Translations under genes and position numbers: made by a program
Shown: positions 1 through 6,155 of the stretch, in pieces
Layout of the letters: each line of letters begins with the position of its first letter
How positions within the stretch are numbered: position 1 is the stretch's first letter
Assembly (NCBI GenBank): GCA_030688115.1
Contig: JAUYIX010000072.1
Span: 1 to 8,023, forward strand
Source of the DNA: a bacterium
GTDB lineage: Bacteria; Patescibacteriota; JAUYIX01
Reading direction: 5' to 3'
Length of the DNA: 8,023 nt
The notes under the pieces: generated by a model
Seen by the model: only the letters and a program-made list of their open reading frames with translations
Told to the model about the DNA's origin: nothing
Databases searched by the model: none

Positions 1-342
1 CCATTTAACTAAGTCTCCAACAAAGCGTGCGATCGACAACTCAAGTCCGGTCTCATCACGTACCTGCTTTAAGCCAACCTTATCGAGCGCTTTATCTATG
101 CGGGTCAATGAGAGTAGTTTGCGGACTAATTTTCCCAGTAGAACCGCGACGATCCAACCGATAATCAGTACGACCAGTGCCGCCAATATCTCCGGCAAAA
201 ATGCGATCAGACTATCAACGGTTGTCTGAAAAGCGGCTTGGACACGCTCAAAAAAGGTGAGCGAGGTTCCAGGTAAGGCGGTCGTCCCCGTCGATAATGG
301 CAACGTGCCTTGAGTTTGATTGAGAAGCTGTGCGAGTTGCAT
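1..342 (-). CDS. MscS-like / conserved TM-helix (PF05552-type) membrane protein, N-terminal part
   Basis: The first 114 codons of a gene that leaves the window at its left edge, with no stop codon seen. After an uncharged, Thr/Gly/Pro-rich N-terminus comes an amphipathic stretch (about 29-46), then one clear transmembrane segment (about 48-71) built around LPEILAALVVLIIGWIVAV, a basic loop with KLVRK, and a segment containing TRIDKALDKVGL. This order (helix, basic turn, then a D-K-x-L-x-K-x-G-L segment) is typical of the conserved TM-helix repeat proteins related to small-conductance mechanosensitive channels. Members sit in the cytoplasmic membrane and are thought to gate ion or solute flow under tension. 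The ATG at 342 is preceded by AGGAG at a good distance. The gene begins 19 bp after the stop codon of the surface-protein gene, so the two are probably co-transcribed. Family assignment is fairly sure; channel activity is inferred because the pore-domain C-terminus is outside the window. Confidence 0.75.
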   Translation of the reverse strand, partial: MQLAQLLNQTQGTLPLSTGTTALPGTSLTFFERVQAAFQTTVDSLIAFLPEILAALVVLIIGWIVAVLLGKLVRKLLSLTRIDKALDKVGLKQVRDETGLELSIARFVGDLVKW

Positions 343-348
343 GATGTT

Positions 349-353
349 CTCCT
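349..353 (-). promoter_or_regulatory. Shine-Dalgarno site of the MscS-like gene
   Basis: AGGAG lies 6 nt before the ATG at 342, in the 19-bp gap after the surface-protein stop codon. It is the only strong Shine-Dalgarno site I find at a gene start in this window, and it belongs to the gene that is clearly internal to an operon. It supports the chosen start. Confidence 0.75.
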
Positions 354-361
354 TGTATTAA

Positions 362-1966
362 TTAATAAAGTTTTTTAGAGCGAGCCGGTTTTAAGAGCAA
401 GCGTGCGCTGCCAAACCAGACAAGGACCCCTAGCGCAACCACGCCCGCAAAGGTCATCCAGACATAGCTCGACTTGAGTCCGGTAGTCGAGAGCGACTGT
501 GCATCACCAAAATCCTGATCTGCTATTACTTGTCCGGCTGATAACGTCAAAGGGCCCAAGTCGTTTGGCGTTGTCGAGGTATAGCCGGATGGATCGGTCT
601 CATGCAGGCGGTAGGTATCAGCCGGAAACCCGATAAAACCATAATCTCCGTTTGAGTCGGTTGTATCGGTCACCAGGGCCCCACCGGCACCATCCTGCAA
701 GGTCACACTCACGCCCGAGATACCAGACTCTCCGGAGTCCATTACCCCGTCGCGATCCTTATCGTTGTAGACCGTTCCAAAGATCGAGCCCCCGCCGATC
801 TCCAAGGCATCCGATGATACATCTTGCCCCGTGGCCTGCACAGAAATATAGTCGGTAAACAGCGAGCCACCCGCCGAGTCAACCGCGCGATCGTATCCTA
901 CGACCAAAAGACGCAATATCGAACCACTATCAATATAATTTGAGAGATTTGTTGCAATCGTTCCGGTCAACGGCACGTCAGAGATAGCGCCCGCATCCGT
1001 AACCGCAATGTTGGCCTCGGAATCTAAGACCTCCCAGGTGTTGCCGGTACGATTAAGCACCAGCAAAAAAGCATCGTTCATGGCTTGTGTCTCCGGCCCG
1101 GCATAGGTCGAGGAGCCCGCCCAGTCGATATCAAGCGAGGTTGTGTTAAGCGAGGTAAACGGACCGATATCAAATAAAAACTCATGGATCGACCAACCGT
1201 GGCACAAAACACTGTCCTTTATTGACTCGTTGCGCTCACGCGTATCGTTGTCGGTCGCAATATTTGAGACGGTTGGCCCGCCATTGCTGGCGGTAGAGTC
1301 CGGCTGTATGTCCCAGTCTGTACTGTCCACCGGGATGAACCCGCCGTTAGTGCTTACGTTAGGGTCAAAGTCCCCCTCGGTTCCGGTGTAAGCCTCGGCG
1401 TCACCACAGCTACCCGCGGCAGGGTCATCAGCACCACTGCCGTCATCGACATGTGCCGCCTCGCTGGCAGAATGCTCCAAGGGAGAGTCATCAAAATCAA
1501 ACGTGACGGACTCGCTGGTCGAGTCAGTATATGTTGCCGTGATCGTGTCGTTTGTGTCGATCTCCAATACGCCGTCATTGGCCGTGACCGTTGCATCCTT
1601 TAGCGCTGTCGGGTAGCCCGGGTTTCTGAATACACCCGTGTTTACACCGGTCTCCTCAAGTTGAGTGGCCGCCTGATCAAGCAACTCTGAGTCCCCTGCC
1701 GTAGCTGTCGAGAGGGTTGCATTTATTTTTTGTTTGGTAGTCGAGTCGGTATTTTTATTGGCATCGGTCACGGTTACATAAATATTGCCGCCAATAGAAA
1801 ACGTAGTCAGCGCCGAGCCACTGCTGTCGGTAAGTTTTGTCGTTGATACCGTGGCACCGGTCGTAGGGGTGTCTAACCCGAGGCCAAGTGCAATAAACAA
1901 AAGTGCCAGCGGCATAACGGTCAGCACCCGAACTCGACGATTAACACGCGGCAAAGCGTATGGCAT
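362..1966 (-). CDS. Secreted, C-terminally membrane-anchored surface protein with Ig-like and SdrD-B-like domains
   Basis: 534 residues from the ATG at 1966; a GTG at 1975 would add three residues, and neither has a clear ribosome site. A basic N-terminus (RVNRRVRV) and hydrophobic core (about 15-33) form a signal peptide or anchor. Residues about 38-150 match the Ig-like repeat of S-layer and adhesion proteins: VTVTDANKN, then LEETGVNTGVFRN, then DGVLEIDTNDTITATYTD. The middle (about 160-390) is Asp/Ser/Thr-rich with two cysteines (C187, C255), probably beta-sandwich, not recognised. Residues about 394-488 are an SdrD-B/Cna-B-like domain with an Asp-rich, calcium-loop-like turn (NDKDRDGVMDSGE). 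The C-terminus reads LSTTG (492-496), a hydrophobic helix (about 500-519), then a basic tail (RLLLKPARSKK): the layout of a sortase signal, but without the Pro of LPXTG. It lies directly downstream of the sortase-family gene. Likely role is display on the cell surface; the ligand is unknown. Confidence 0.85.
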   Translation of the reverse strand: MPYALPRVNRRVRVLTVMPLALLFIALGLGLDTPTTGATVSTTKLTDSSGSALTTFSIGGNIYVTVTDANKNTDSTTKQKINATLSTATAGDSELLDQAATQLEETGVNTGVFRNPGYPTALKDATVTANDGVLEIDTNDTITATYTDSTSESVTFDFDDSPLEHSASEAAHVDDGSGADDPAAGSCGDAEAYTGTEGDFDPNVSTNGGFIPVDSTDWDIQPDSTASNGGPTVSNIATDNDTRERNESIKDSVLCHGWSIHEFLFDIGPFTSLNTTSLDIDWAGSSTYAGPETQAMNDAFLLVLNRTGNTWEVLDSEANIAVTDAGAISDVPLTGTIATNLSNYIDSGSILRLLVVGYDRAVDSAGGSLFTDYISVQATGQDVSSDALEIGGGSIFGTVYNDKDRDGVMDSGESGISGVSVTLQDGAGGALVTDTTDSNGDYGFIGFPADTYRLHETDPSGYTSTTPNDLGPLTLSAGQVIADQDFGDAQSLSTTGLKSSYVWMTFAGVVALGVLVWFGSARLLLKPARSKKLY

Positions 1967-1993
1967 AAGAAGCACTAGGAAGTTAGTACCGTT

Positions 1994-2022
1994 AGTTTAC
2001 CCTCTATTGAGAGTTTTGTCAA
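1994..2022 (-). promoter_or_regulatory. sigma70-type promoter for the surface-protein gene
   Basis: A perfect -35 TTGACA (2017-2022) is followed by a 17-bp spacer and a -10 TAAACT (1994-1999, 4 of 6 matches). The predicted start of transcription is near 1987, giving a leader of roughly 12-20 nt to the GTG at 1975 or the ATG at 1966. It is the best-looking full promoter in the window and would let the surface protein and the MscS-like gene be expressed separately from the sortase. Confidence 0.65.
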
Positions 2023-2070
2023 TGCAAAAGTGTCAGACCAAGCTTGTGAGCGAGCCACACAACGCGCAGG

Positions 2071-2880
2071 CTAGCGCTTGAGTTTAGTCGCGTCTGCAAC
2101 ACCGGAGAGCTTACCAATCGCAACAAAACGCTTTTTTGCCGTACCAACCGGGTAACTGGTCTGTAGGCTGGCCAATTTCTCCTGGCCCGCCCCGCGGGTC
2201 ATGACACTGGTGTCATCCGGACCGGTGATTACCGTCTCGTTGACCGTGTAGTAGTACGCCGTACTGTCGCTGGTCAAGATAAAGTAGTCACCTTTTTTGA
2301 GTTGCGGTAACAACGCAAAGACCGTCTTATACGATCCGGACTTAAAAAAATAGTCAGAACTGTGACCGGCATAAAAGGCATTGCCGGGTTCTCCCGGCTC
2401 AGGAGTCTCCGCGATATGTATGACACCTTTGGCTAAGCCGGCTTGCTGCTCTTTTTCTGTATTAACCGAGATACCAACTAACGGAGCGCGTACACCGATG
2501 CGCGGCACGGTGACGGTGTATGGGACAAACAGATCGGGGTCAACATATGGGATTAGGGGCTCGGCCGGTGCGGCTTGCGATCGACCGGATGTTGGCCCTA
2601 ACGAGAGCGAGGGGTCGACAACAACCTCAATACCCGGAAACCGACTTGGCTGAACTTGTTCCAAACTGGCTGACAGCTCCTGCACGGTCTCGAGCGGCAC
2701 GTACTGACCTGTAAGCTCACTGCTCAGGTCGCTACCGCTCACGGCAAAGCGCGCCTGTTTGTAATAGGCCGGAGCATTGAGCAACAGATAGGTTGCGATG
2801 TAAGCGACCACAAACAGTTGAGCAATGATAATCACTCTAAAAATGATTCCGGATTTTTGCGTCGAACCTTTTTGTCGCAT
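2071..2880 (-). CDS. Sortase-family protein with Ser at the catalytic Cys position
   Basis: 269 residues from the ATG at 2880. A short basic N-terminus and one transmembrane segment (about 12-34) anchor it with the enzyme domain outside; a linker with a proline-containing part runs to about 115. The sortase barrel follows: YTVTVPRIGVRAPLVG (about 121-136), the His motif NAFYAGHSSDY (H173), then LASLQTSYPVGTAKKRFVAIGKL (237-258, unbroken but shown here by its pieces LQTS, YPVGTA and KKRFVAIG). Sortases normally read TLxTC-x-P-x-G-T with Arg nine residues after Cys. Here the Arg (R251) is present but the Cys position is Ser242, codon AGT, one base from TGT. Family members join LPXTG-type proteins to the cell wall or to other subunits by a thioacyl intermediate. 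This one could act as a Ser transferase or hydrolase, bind without catalysis, or be inactive. An ATG at 2946 would add 22 residues but would overlap the divergent promoters and gene, so 2880 is preferred. The next gene encodes a candidate substrate. Family sure; activity open. Confidence 0.88.
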   Translation of the reverse strand: MRQKGSTQKSGIIFRVIIIAQLFVVAYIATYLLLNAPAYYKQARFAVSGSDLSSELTGQYVPLETVQELSASLEQVQPSRFPGIEVVVDPSLSLGPTSGRSQAAPAEPLIPYVDPDLFVPYTVTVPRIGVRAPLVGISVNTEKEQQAGLAKGVIHIAETPEPGEPGNAFYAGHSSDYFFKSGSYKTVFALLPQLKKGDYFILTSDSTAYYYTVNETVITGPDDTSVMTRGAGQEKLASLQTSYPVGTAKKRFVAIGKLSGVADATKLKR

Positions 2881-2881
2881 G

Positions 2882-2896
2882 CCGCTATTGTAGCGG
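2882..2896. promoter_or_regulatory. 15-bp palindrome over the sortase -10 box, candidate operator
   Basis: CCGCTA-TTG-TAGCGG is a perfect palindrome with 6-bp arms. It contains the sortase -10 box and ends 3 bp from the sortase start codon. A third copy of the half-site, CCGCT (2905-2909), forms a second inverted pair with the AGCGG arm across 8 bp and lies just upstream of the -10 box of the divergent gene. A bound protein here could block both promoters. No regulator is identified; operator function is inferred from position and symmetry only. Confidence 0.4.
2887..2892 (-). promoter_or_regulatory. -10 box of the sortase gene (probable leaderless transcript)
   Basis: TACAAT (5 of 6 to TATAAT) lies exactly 6 nt before the ATG at 2880, so transcription would begin at or next to the A of the start codon. 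No Shine-Dalgarno site would fit in between. No good -35 box is visible at 16-18 bp upstream. It supports the 2880 start over the upstream ATG at 2946. Confidence 0.55.
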
Positions 2897-2913
2897 TGTA
2901 CGTCCCGCTGCGC

Positions 2914-2919
2914 TATGCT
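2914..2919 (+). promoter_or_regulatory. -10 box of the divergent membrane-protein gene (probable leaderless transcript)
   Basis: TATGCT (4 of 6, fits TAnnnT) lies exactly 6 nt before the ATG at 2926. Only 21 bp separate it from the opposing sortase -10 box, so each promoter's -35 region falls on the other's -10 box. No recognisable -35 hexamer is seen. Confidence 0.45.
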
Positions 2920-2925
2920 TTGGGC

Positions 2926-3942
2926 ATGAACGTTGATTGGCTGCAAATGGGGTTTGTGCTCGCACTGAGCTATGTCTTGGGTGCGGCACGGTTGCCACAG
3001 GTGCCGGAGGTAGCCGCGCGCGCGTTAGCGCTGGTGCGTGGTGTGTTGGTTATTTGGCTGGCCCGTTTTGTGATCAGCGGAGATTTGACTATCAGCCCGG
3101 TTGAGATCTCCATCTCCGAGTCGATCCTGATGATGGCAAGCATGTTAGCACTCTATATCGGATCGGCCGTTCCGCTTGTGCCATTTAGCGCAATCATTGG
3201 TGAGGCCGGTGGTGGCTCGAGGCGTGAGGCAGGTGGAGCGGCCGCGCGGTTTAAACAACAACTGGAGCTGGGCTTTTTACTCCTTGGAACGGTTGCCGGG
3301 CTGATTACTCTGGTCGCCGCCCCGCCCGCAATCATTTTGAGTGTCAGCGGAGTGATTATCGTTGCCCTCGGTAGAACACCCCTTAAAAATCTCTATGCGC
3401 TACTCCCCCTTGTTGCGATAGTGCCCGTCTTGGTATACGCGGCCGGCTCGCGGCCGGCCGCGATCGTGATTGCGGTAGCGCTTATGGGAGTGACGCTCAT
3501 GTTTGAGGTAGCCCGATTGCTTTGGCCGGCCTGGAATCGCTTTATTATTTCGCGCTGGCGCGTGGCTTTTTCCAGTAAAGAGCATACACGTCCTTTGGCC
3601 CTCTCAAGCGCGATCGTCGGCAGCGCGCTTTTGGTATCCATCCTGACGCCCCAGACCGCGCTCATCGCCGCAACTATCGGTCTTTTATTGCCAACCCTGC
3701 GCAGCATTTTTATCAGAGATTTTGCTCCGGCCGGCAGCAAGCCGGACCGAGTCGTGCAGTTGGTTGCTGTCGCTGCGGCAGTAGTGGCGGTGATCGCGTT
3801 AATCCTGCCCGGCTTTGAGGGCCAGCGCGCAGTGATTGCGGCCGCCACGGTGACAGCCGGAGGGCTGCTACTTTTGCCGTTGCCGGTGGATGGGTTTTTA
3901 CTGGCACAAGTCGCGGCGGCCGCAGTCTTGGTATCGTTGTAA
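2926..3942 (+). CDS. Polytopic membrane protein, unrecognised
   Basis: 338 residues, rich in Ala, Val, Leu and Ile, with about ten to twelve hydrophobic segments (near 7-20, 32-50, 66-88, 115-133, 134-149, 156-172, 176-195, 224-241, 243-258, 278-296, 301-318 and 322-337). It has no signal-peptide cleavage site and no soluble domain. The longest charged parts are a Gly/Arg-rich loop (about 92-111, IGEAGGGSRREAGG) and a basic loop around 203-223 (ISRWRVAFSSKEHTR). I do not recognise the family; a transporter, a lipid-modifying enzyme or an envelope-assembly protein are all possible and nothing in the motifs decides. The reading frame is open upstream to 2818, but that would overlap the sortase gene and its promoter, and the ATG at 2926 sits 6 nt after a -10 box. 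It is divergent from the sortase gene and convergent with the P-type ATPase-like gene, with 39 bp between their stop codons and no clear terminator there. The GCG-GCC-GCx runs in it are Ala codons. Confidence 0.8.
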   Translation: MNVDWLQMGFVLALSYVLGAARLPQVPEVAARALALVRGVLVIWLARFVISGDLTISPVEISISESILMMASMLALYIGSAVPLVPFSAIIGEAGGGSRREAGGAAARFKQQLELGFLLLGTVAGLITLVAAPPAIILSVSGVIIVALGRTPLKNLYALLPLVAIVPVLVYAAGSRPAAIVIAVALMGVTLMFEVARLLWPAWNRFIISRWRVAFSSKEHTRPLALSSAIVGSALLVSILTPQTALIAATIGLLLPTLRSIFIRDFAPAGSKPDRVVQLVAVAAAVVAVIALILPGFEGQRAVIAAATVTAGGLLLLPLPVDGFLLAQVAAAAVLVSL

Positions 3943-3981
3943 GGATAAGCTCACCAAGAATAGAAATTAGGTTTAAAGAAA

Positions 3982-5712
3982 CTACAAAACTACGCGCAGG
4001 CCAAGACTTGCCAAACTGAGCAGTCCGCCCGCAATTGGGACGTACAGCCAAACCCGTCGGATGTGCTTAACGGTCTTTAAAAAATGCCAAACCAACATGA
4101 GGTCGGGGGCGCGTATGATTACTTGGACGGCCGGTTCTGCCAGCCAGGGACCCCACCCCATAAAACCGATGCCCAAGCCGGATGCCTCCAACATGGCTTT
4201 ATCGGTCCGCGGATCTCCGACGCTGAGCGTCTCGGGTTTAGGTAGCCGAGCGGCGTGTTGCCGTTTGCGATCCGCATGCATATTTGCAAAAACGTCCTCG
4301 GGCTTGATGCCCACCGAGGCCGCGACCGCATTGCTAACCTGGACCGTGTCGCCCGACAACAAATGAACACCGGCAAATCCGTGCCCGCGCAGTGTGTCGA
4401 TCAACGGTTTAGCGGAGGAGCGCGCCACATCTTTGAGCACAAGTGCTCCAAGCACGGCACGCGGTCCGGCAACATAGACAATTGTAGCGCCCTGCGCCTC
4501 TTGCATCTTGGTCTGGCGATGCAACGCCTCCGGAACATCAATCCCGCGCTCACGCAGCAAATGCGCGTTACCGACGATAAAAGACTCATTTTGGATGACC
4601 CCTTGCACTCCGAGGCTAGGGATAACCGTCACCGAGTCGGCCTCCGGAAGAGATAACCGACGAGCCGCCACGCTGCGTTTAATCGTTTTGGCAATCGGAT
4701 GGTCTATGGTTTGCTCTAGCGCACCGGCGATCCTAATAACATCCTCAACCGCCAATTTTTGTAGCGGCAGAACCTGTACGATATCGGGCGCTCCGGTGGT
4801 AACCGTTCCGGTCTTGTCGAGCAGCGCCGCCCTGAGATACCGCGCGCGGCGCACAGCCTCCCAGGTTTTAATGACCACGCCTTGCTCAGCGCCGCGCGCC
4901 AACTGTGCCAACCAACTCAGTCGACCAACCACGCTGCCCAACCACCAAACGCCGGTTAGCGCTATAAGTGATATTGAGAGTCGATAGTCAACCGCAATCC
5001 ACCAGCCGATCATCGATACGCTCCAGACCACCTGGACAATAAATAGGGTTCGCTCCATGCGACCAAGCTGTGGCGGAATCTCACGCGCGAGTTGCTGAAC
5101 AATTTTACGCAGGGTCGCGCTTGTGGTGTTCTGCCCGACGGTGAGTGCATTAATGACTAGGCGCGTTTTGGCGAGCGTCCCGGCAGGGATCAGCTCACCA
5201 ACCGCAACCGGCTGCGTCCTGACACCGTGTAAATCAAAAACGATGCCGTCAACGCTCAAGAGACGCCCGTCTACGGCGGTGTGCTCTCCCGGTCGAGTCA
5301 CGACGCGATCATGCAGCCCCACGTCACCAGCCTGGATTAACTCCTCACGATTTAGCCGCTCGATGCGTACAAGGCTACTGGAGAGCGGTACACTGGACTC
5401 GAGACGCGCACGCGCGGTACGCATCAGAGCATCAAAAAACAAAACCGCCCCGAGTCCTGCGGTCACGACCCAAAGCGCGTATGCCGTTTGAGCGGTACTG
5501 ATCAGCAAAAGAGTGGTAACCACAGCGGCCTGCGCCACGCTCGGACGCCGCCGCGCGAGTGCCGCCAGTGTCAAGGCCAGGAGCGGCAATAGTGCCAGGA
5601 CAAGTATCACCGTCTGTATCACGCCGCCCAACCAAAACCCCGCCACAGCCAGCGCCAAACTTATAACAAGCCAAGCAATAAACCGTGAGGGCACCCAAAT
5701 CCTTTGCTGCAT
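3982..5712 (-). CDS. Degenerate P-type ATPase-like protein (heavy-metal-type architecture)
   Basis: 576 residues, shorter than typical metal ATPases and lacking an N-terminal metal-binding domain. Hydrophobic segments lie at about 11-53, 61-95, 221-263 and 555-573. The actuator domain (about 100-215) has the usual VTRPGEHTAVDGR entry, but the TGE loop is replaced: after FDLHGVR comes TQPVAVGE, about two residues shorter, with Gln167 where the dephosphorylating Glu would be. The M4 region has no CPC/CPx motif and no conserved Pro (WWLGSVVGRL). The phosphorylation loop is intact (DKTGT, 299-303), as are the heavy-metal-type HP (338-339) and the TGD-like LSGD (452-455). The hinge GDGxND reads GDPRTD (499-504), keeping both Asp. 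Known relatives pump metal ions; this set suggests a protein that might still be phosphorylated at D299 but lacks metal ligands and normal dephosphorylation. A regulatory, flippase-like or pseudoenzyme role is possible. It starts 3 bp after the stop of a small membrane-protein gene and is probably co-transcribed with it. Confidence 0.85.
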   Translation of the reverse strand: MQQRIWVPSRFIAWLVISLALAVAGFWLGGVIQTVILVLALLPLLALTLAALARRRPSVAQAAVVTTLLLISTAQTAYALWVVTAGLGAVLFFDALMRTARARLESSVPLSSSLVRIERLNREELIQAGDVGLHDRVVTRPGEHTAVDGRLLSVDGIVFDLHGVRTQPVAVGELIPAGTLAKTRLVINALTVGQNTTSATLRKIVQQLAREIPPQLGRMERTLFIVQVVWSVSMIGWWIAVDYRLSISLIALTGVWWLGSVVGRLSWLAQLARGAEQGVVIKTWEAVRRARYLRAALLDKTGTVTTGAPDIVQVLPLQKLAVEDVIRIAGALEQTIDHPIAKTIKRSVAARRLSLPEADSVTVIPSLGVQGVIQNESFIVGNAHLLRERGIDVPEALHRQTKMQEAQGATIVYVAGPRAVLGALVLKDVARSSAKPLIDTLRGHGFAGVHLLSGDTVQVSNAVAASVGIKPEDVFANMHADRKRQHAARLPKPETLSVGDPRTDKAMLEASGLGIGFMGWGPWLAEPAVQVIIRAPDLMLVWHFLKTVKHIRRVWLYVPIAGGLLSLASLGLRVVL

Positions 5713-5715
5713 AGC

Positions 5716-6048
5716 TTAAATATAGATGATTGGCAGATAGATGAACACGGTGATCGCTACAATAGCTATAAGAACCAAGGCGATAATCCCCGTAACAGAG
5801 ATTCGGTTGGCCACGATAAAATCATTATATGAGTCGATCCAAGAGCCTTGCTCGTCCTTACGAGCAAACTCGGTAAAAGTTTTAAAGGGGCCGAGAAGTA
5901 AAAAGTGAGGCAATATCAGCAACTGAATCAATACACGCAACCCTACCAGAGAGACATAGAAATGCGCTGCGGAGATCTTGTGAGCCTCGTGCCGCTCTTT
6001 GAGTCGATCCAGCCGCGTCGTTAGTTTTTGGTAGATTTTTTTGAGCAT
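5716..6048 (-). CDS. Small two-helix membrane protein, unrecognised
   Basis: 110 residues from the ATG at 6048. A basic, helical cytoplasmic-looking N-terminus (1-29, MLKKIYQKLTTRLDRLKERH) precedes a first hydrophobic segment (about 31-54, FYVSLVGLRVLIQLLILPHF), a charged loop (55-83, FARKDEQGSWIDSYNDF) and a second segment that forms the C-terminus (about 84-109, GIIALVLIAIVAITVFIYLP). I know no family for it. The stop codon lies 3 bp before the P-type ATPase-like gene on the same strand, so it may be an accessory subunit or regulator of that protein, by analogy with the small subunits of some P-type ATPases; this is inference from position only. A start at 6096 would add 16 residues, but an extended -10 box lies just before 6048, inside that extension, so the shorter form is preferred. 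Its last codons contain the -10-like box of the downstream gene. Confidence 0.7.
   Translation of the reverse strand: MLKKIYQKLTTRLDRLKERHEAHKISAAHFYVSLVGLRVLIQLLILPHFLLLGPFKTFTEFARKDEQGSWIDSYNDFIVANRISVTGIIALVLIAIVAITVFIYLPIIYI
5719..5724 (-). promoter_or_regulatory. -10-like box before the P-type ATPase-like gene
   Basis: TATATT (5 of 6) lies exactly 6 nt before the ATG at 5712 and inside the last codons of the upstream small membrane-protein gene. It could give a leaderless transcript of the ATPase-like gene alone. The -35 region is poor (TGTTCA at 17 bp). There is no Shine-Dalgarno site, so the alternative is translational coupling to the upstream gene. Confidence 0.4.
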
Positions 6049-6057
6049 CTGAGCTGG

Positions 6058-6066
6058 ATTGTAGCA
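6058..6066 (-). promoter_or_regulatory. Extended -10 promoter of the small membrane-protein / ATPase-like operon
   Basis: TGCTACAAT carries the TGn extension plus a 5-of-6 -10 box, which can compensate for the lack of a -35 hexamer. It ends 9 nt before the ATG at 6048, so the leader would be only about 2-3 nt. The core GCTACAAT is identical to that of the sortase promoter, hinting at a shared sigma factor or simply the local consensus. Confidence 0.5.
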
Positions 6067-6149
6067 CCCAAGAGGGCTTTTCCCCACGTATACCACACCC
6101 GGAGCGGCAGAACTTGCAAATTCTTCACATGTATTTAAGGATTAGCGCA

Positions 6150-6155
6150 TACGGT
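6150..6155 (+). promoter_or_regulatory. Possible -10 box of the response-regulator gene
   Basis: TACGGT fits TAnnnT, but only 3 of 6 bases match TATAAT. It ends exactly 6 nt before the ATG at 6162, the same geometry as at three other starts here. A TTCACA hexamer (6124-6129) resembles a -35 box but is 20 bp away, which is too far. An AAGGA at 6137-6141 is about 20 nt before the ATG, too distant to serve as a ribosome site. Confidence 0.3.

Noticed and set aside
1143..1391. Plus-strand open frame inside the surface-protein gene
   Set aside because: It is antisense to a clear Ig-like/SdrD-B-like protein, with no promoter, ribosome site or recognisable sequence.
2049..2078. Imperfect hairpin around the sortase stop codon, possible terminator
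   Set aside because: The stem is 4+4 bp with a 2-nt bulge and a 12-nt loop, and no T-run follows on the minus strand. It is too weak to call.
2818..2925. Upstream extension of the polytopic membrane-protein gene to an ATG at 2818
   Set aside because: It would run antisense through the sortase N-terminus and both promoters, and the added residues are not membrane-like. The ATG at 2926 sits 6 nt after a -10 box.
3238..3923. Three copies of the 8-bp palindrome GCGGCCGC (3238, 3838, 3916) in one gene, plus GC-rich inverted repeats near 3439-3462
   Set aside because: All three copies are in frame as GCG-GCC-GCx Ala codons in an Ala-rich membrane protein. Coding composition explains them.
3943..3981. 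Convergent gap searched for a bidirectional terminator
   Set aside because: The 39 bp are A-rich, but I see no inverted repeat with useful stem length.
3713..4051. Open reading frame on the minus strand across the convergent gene ends
   Set aside because: It is antisense to the 3' part of the polytopic membrane-protein gene, overlaps the ATPase-like gene in another frame, is rich in Arg and Pro like typical shadow frames, and has no recognisable domain or ribosome site.
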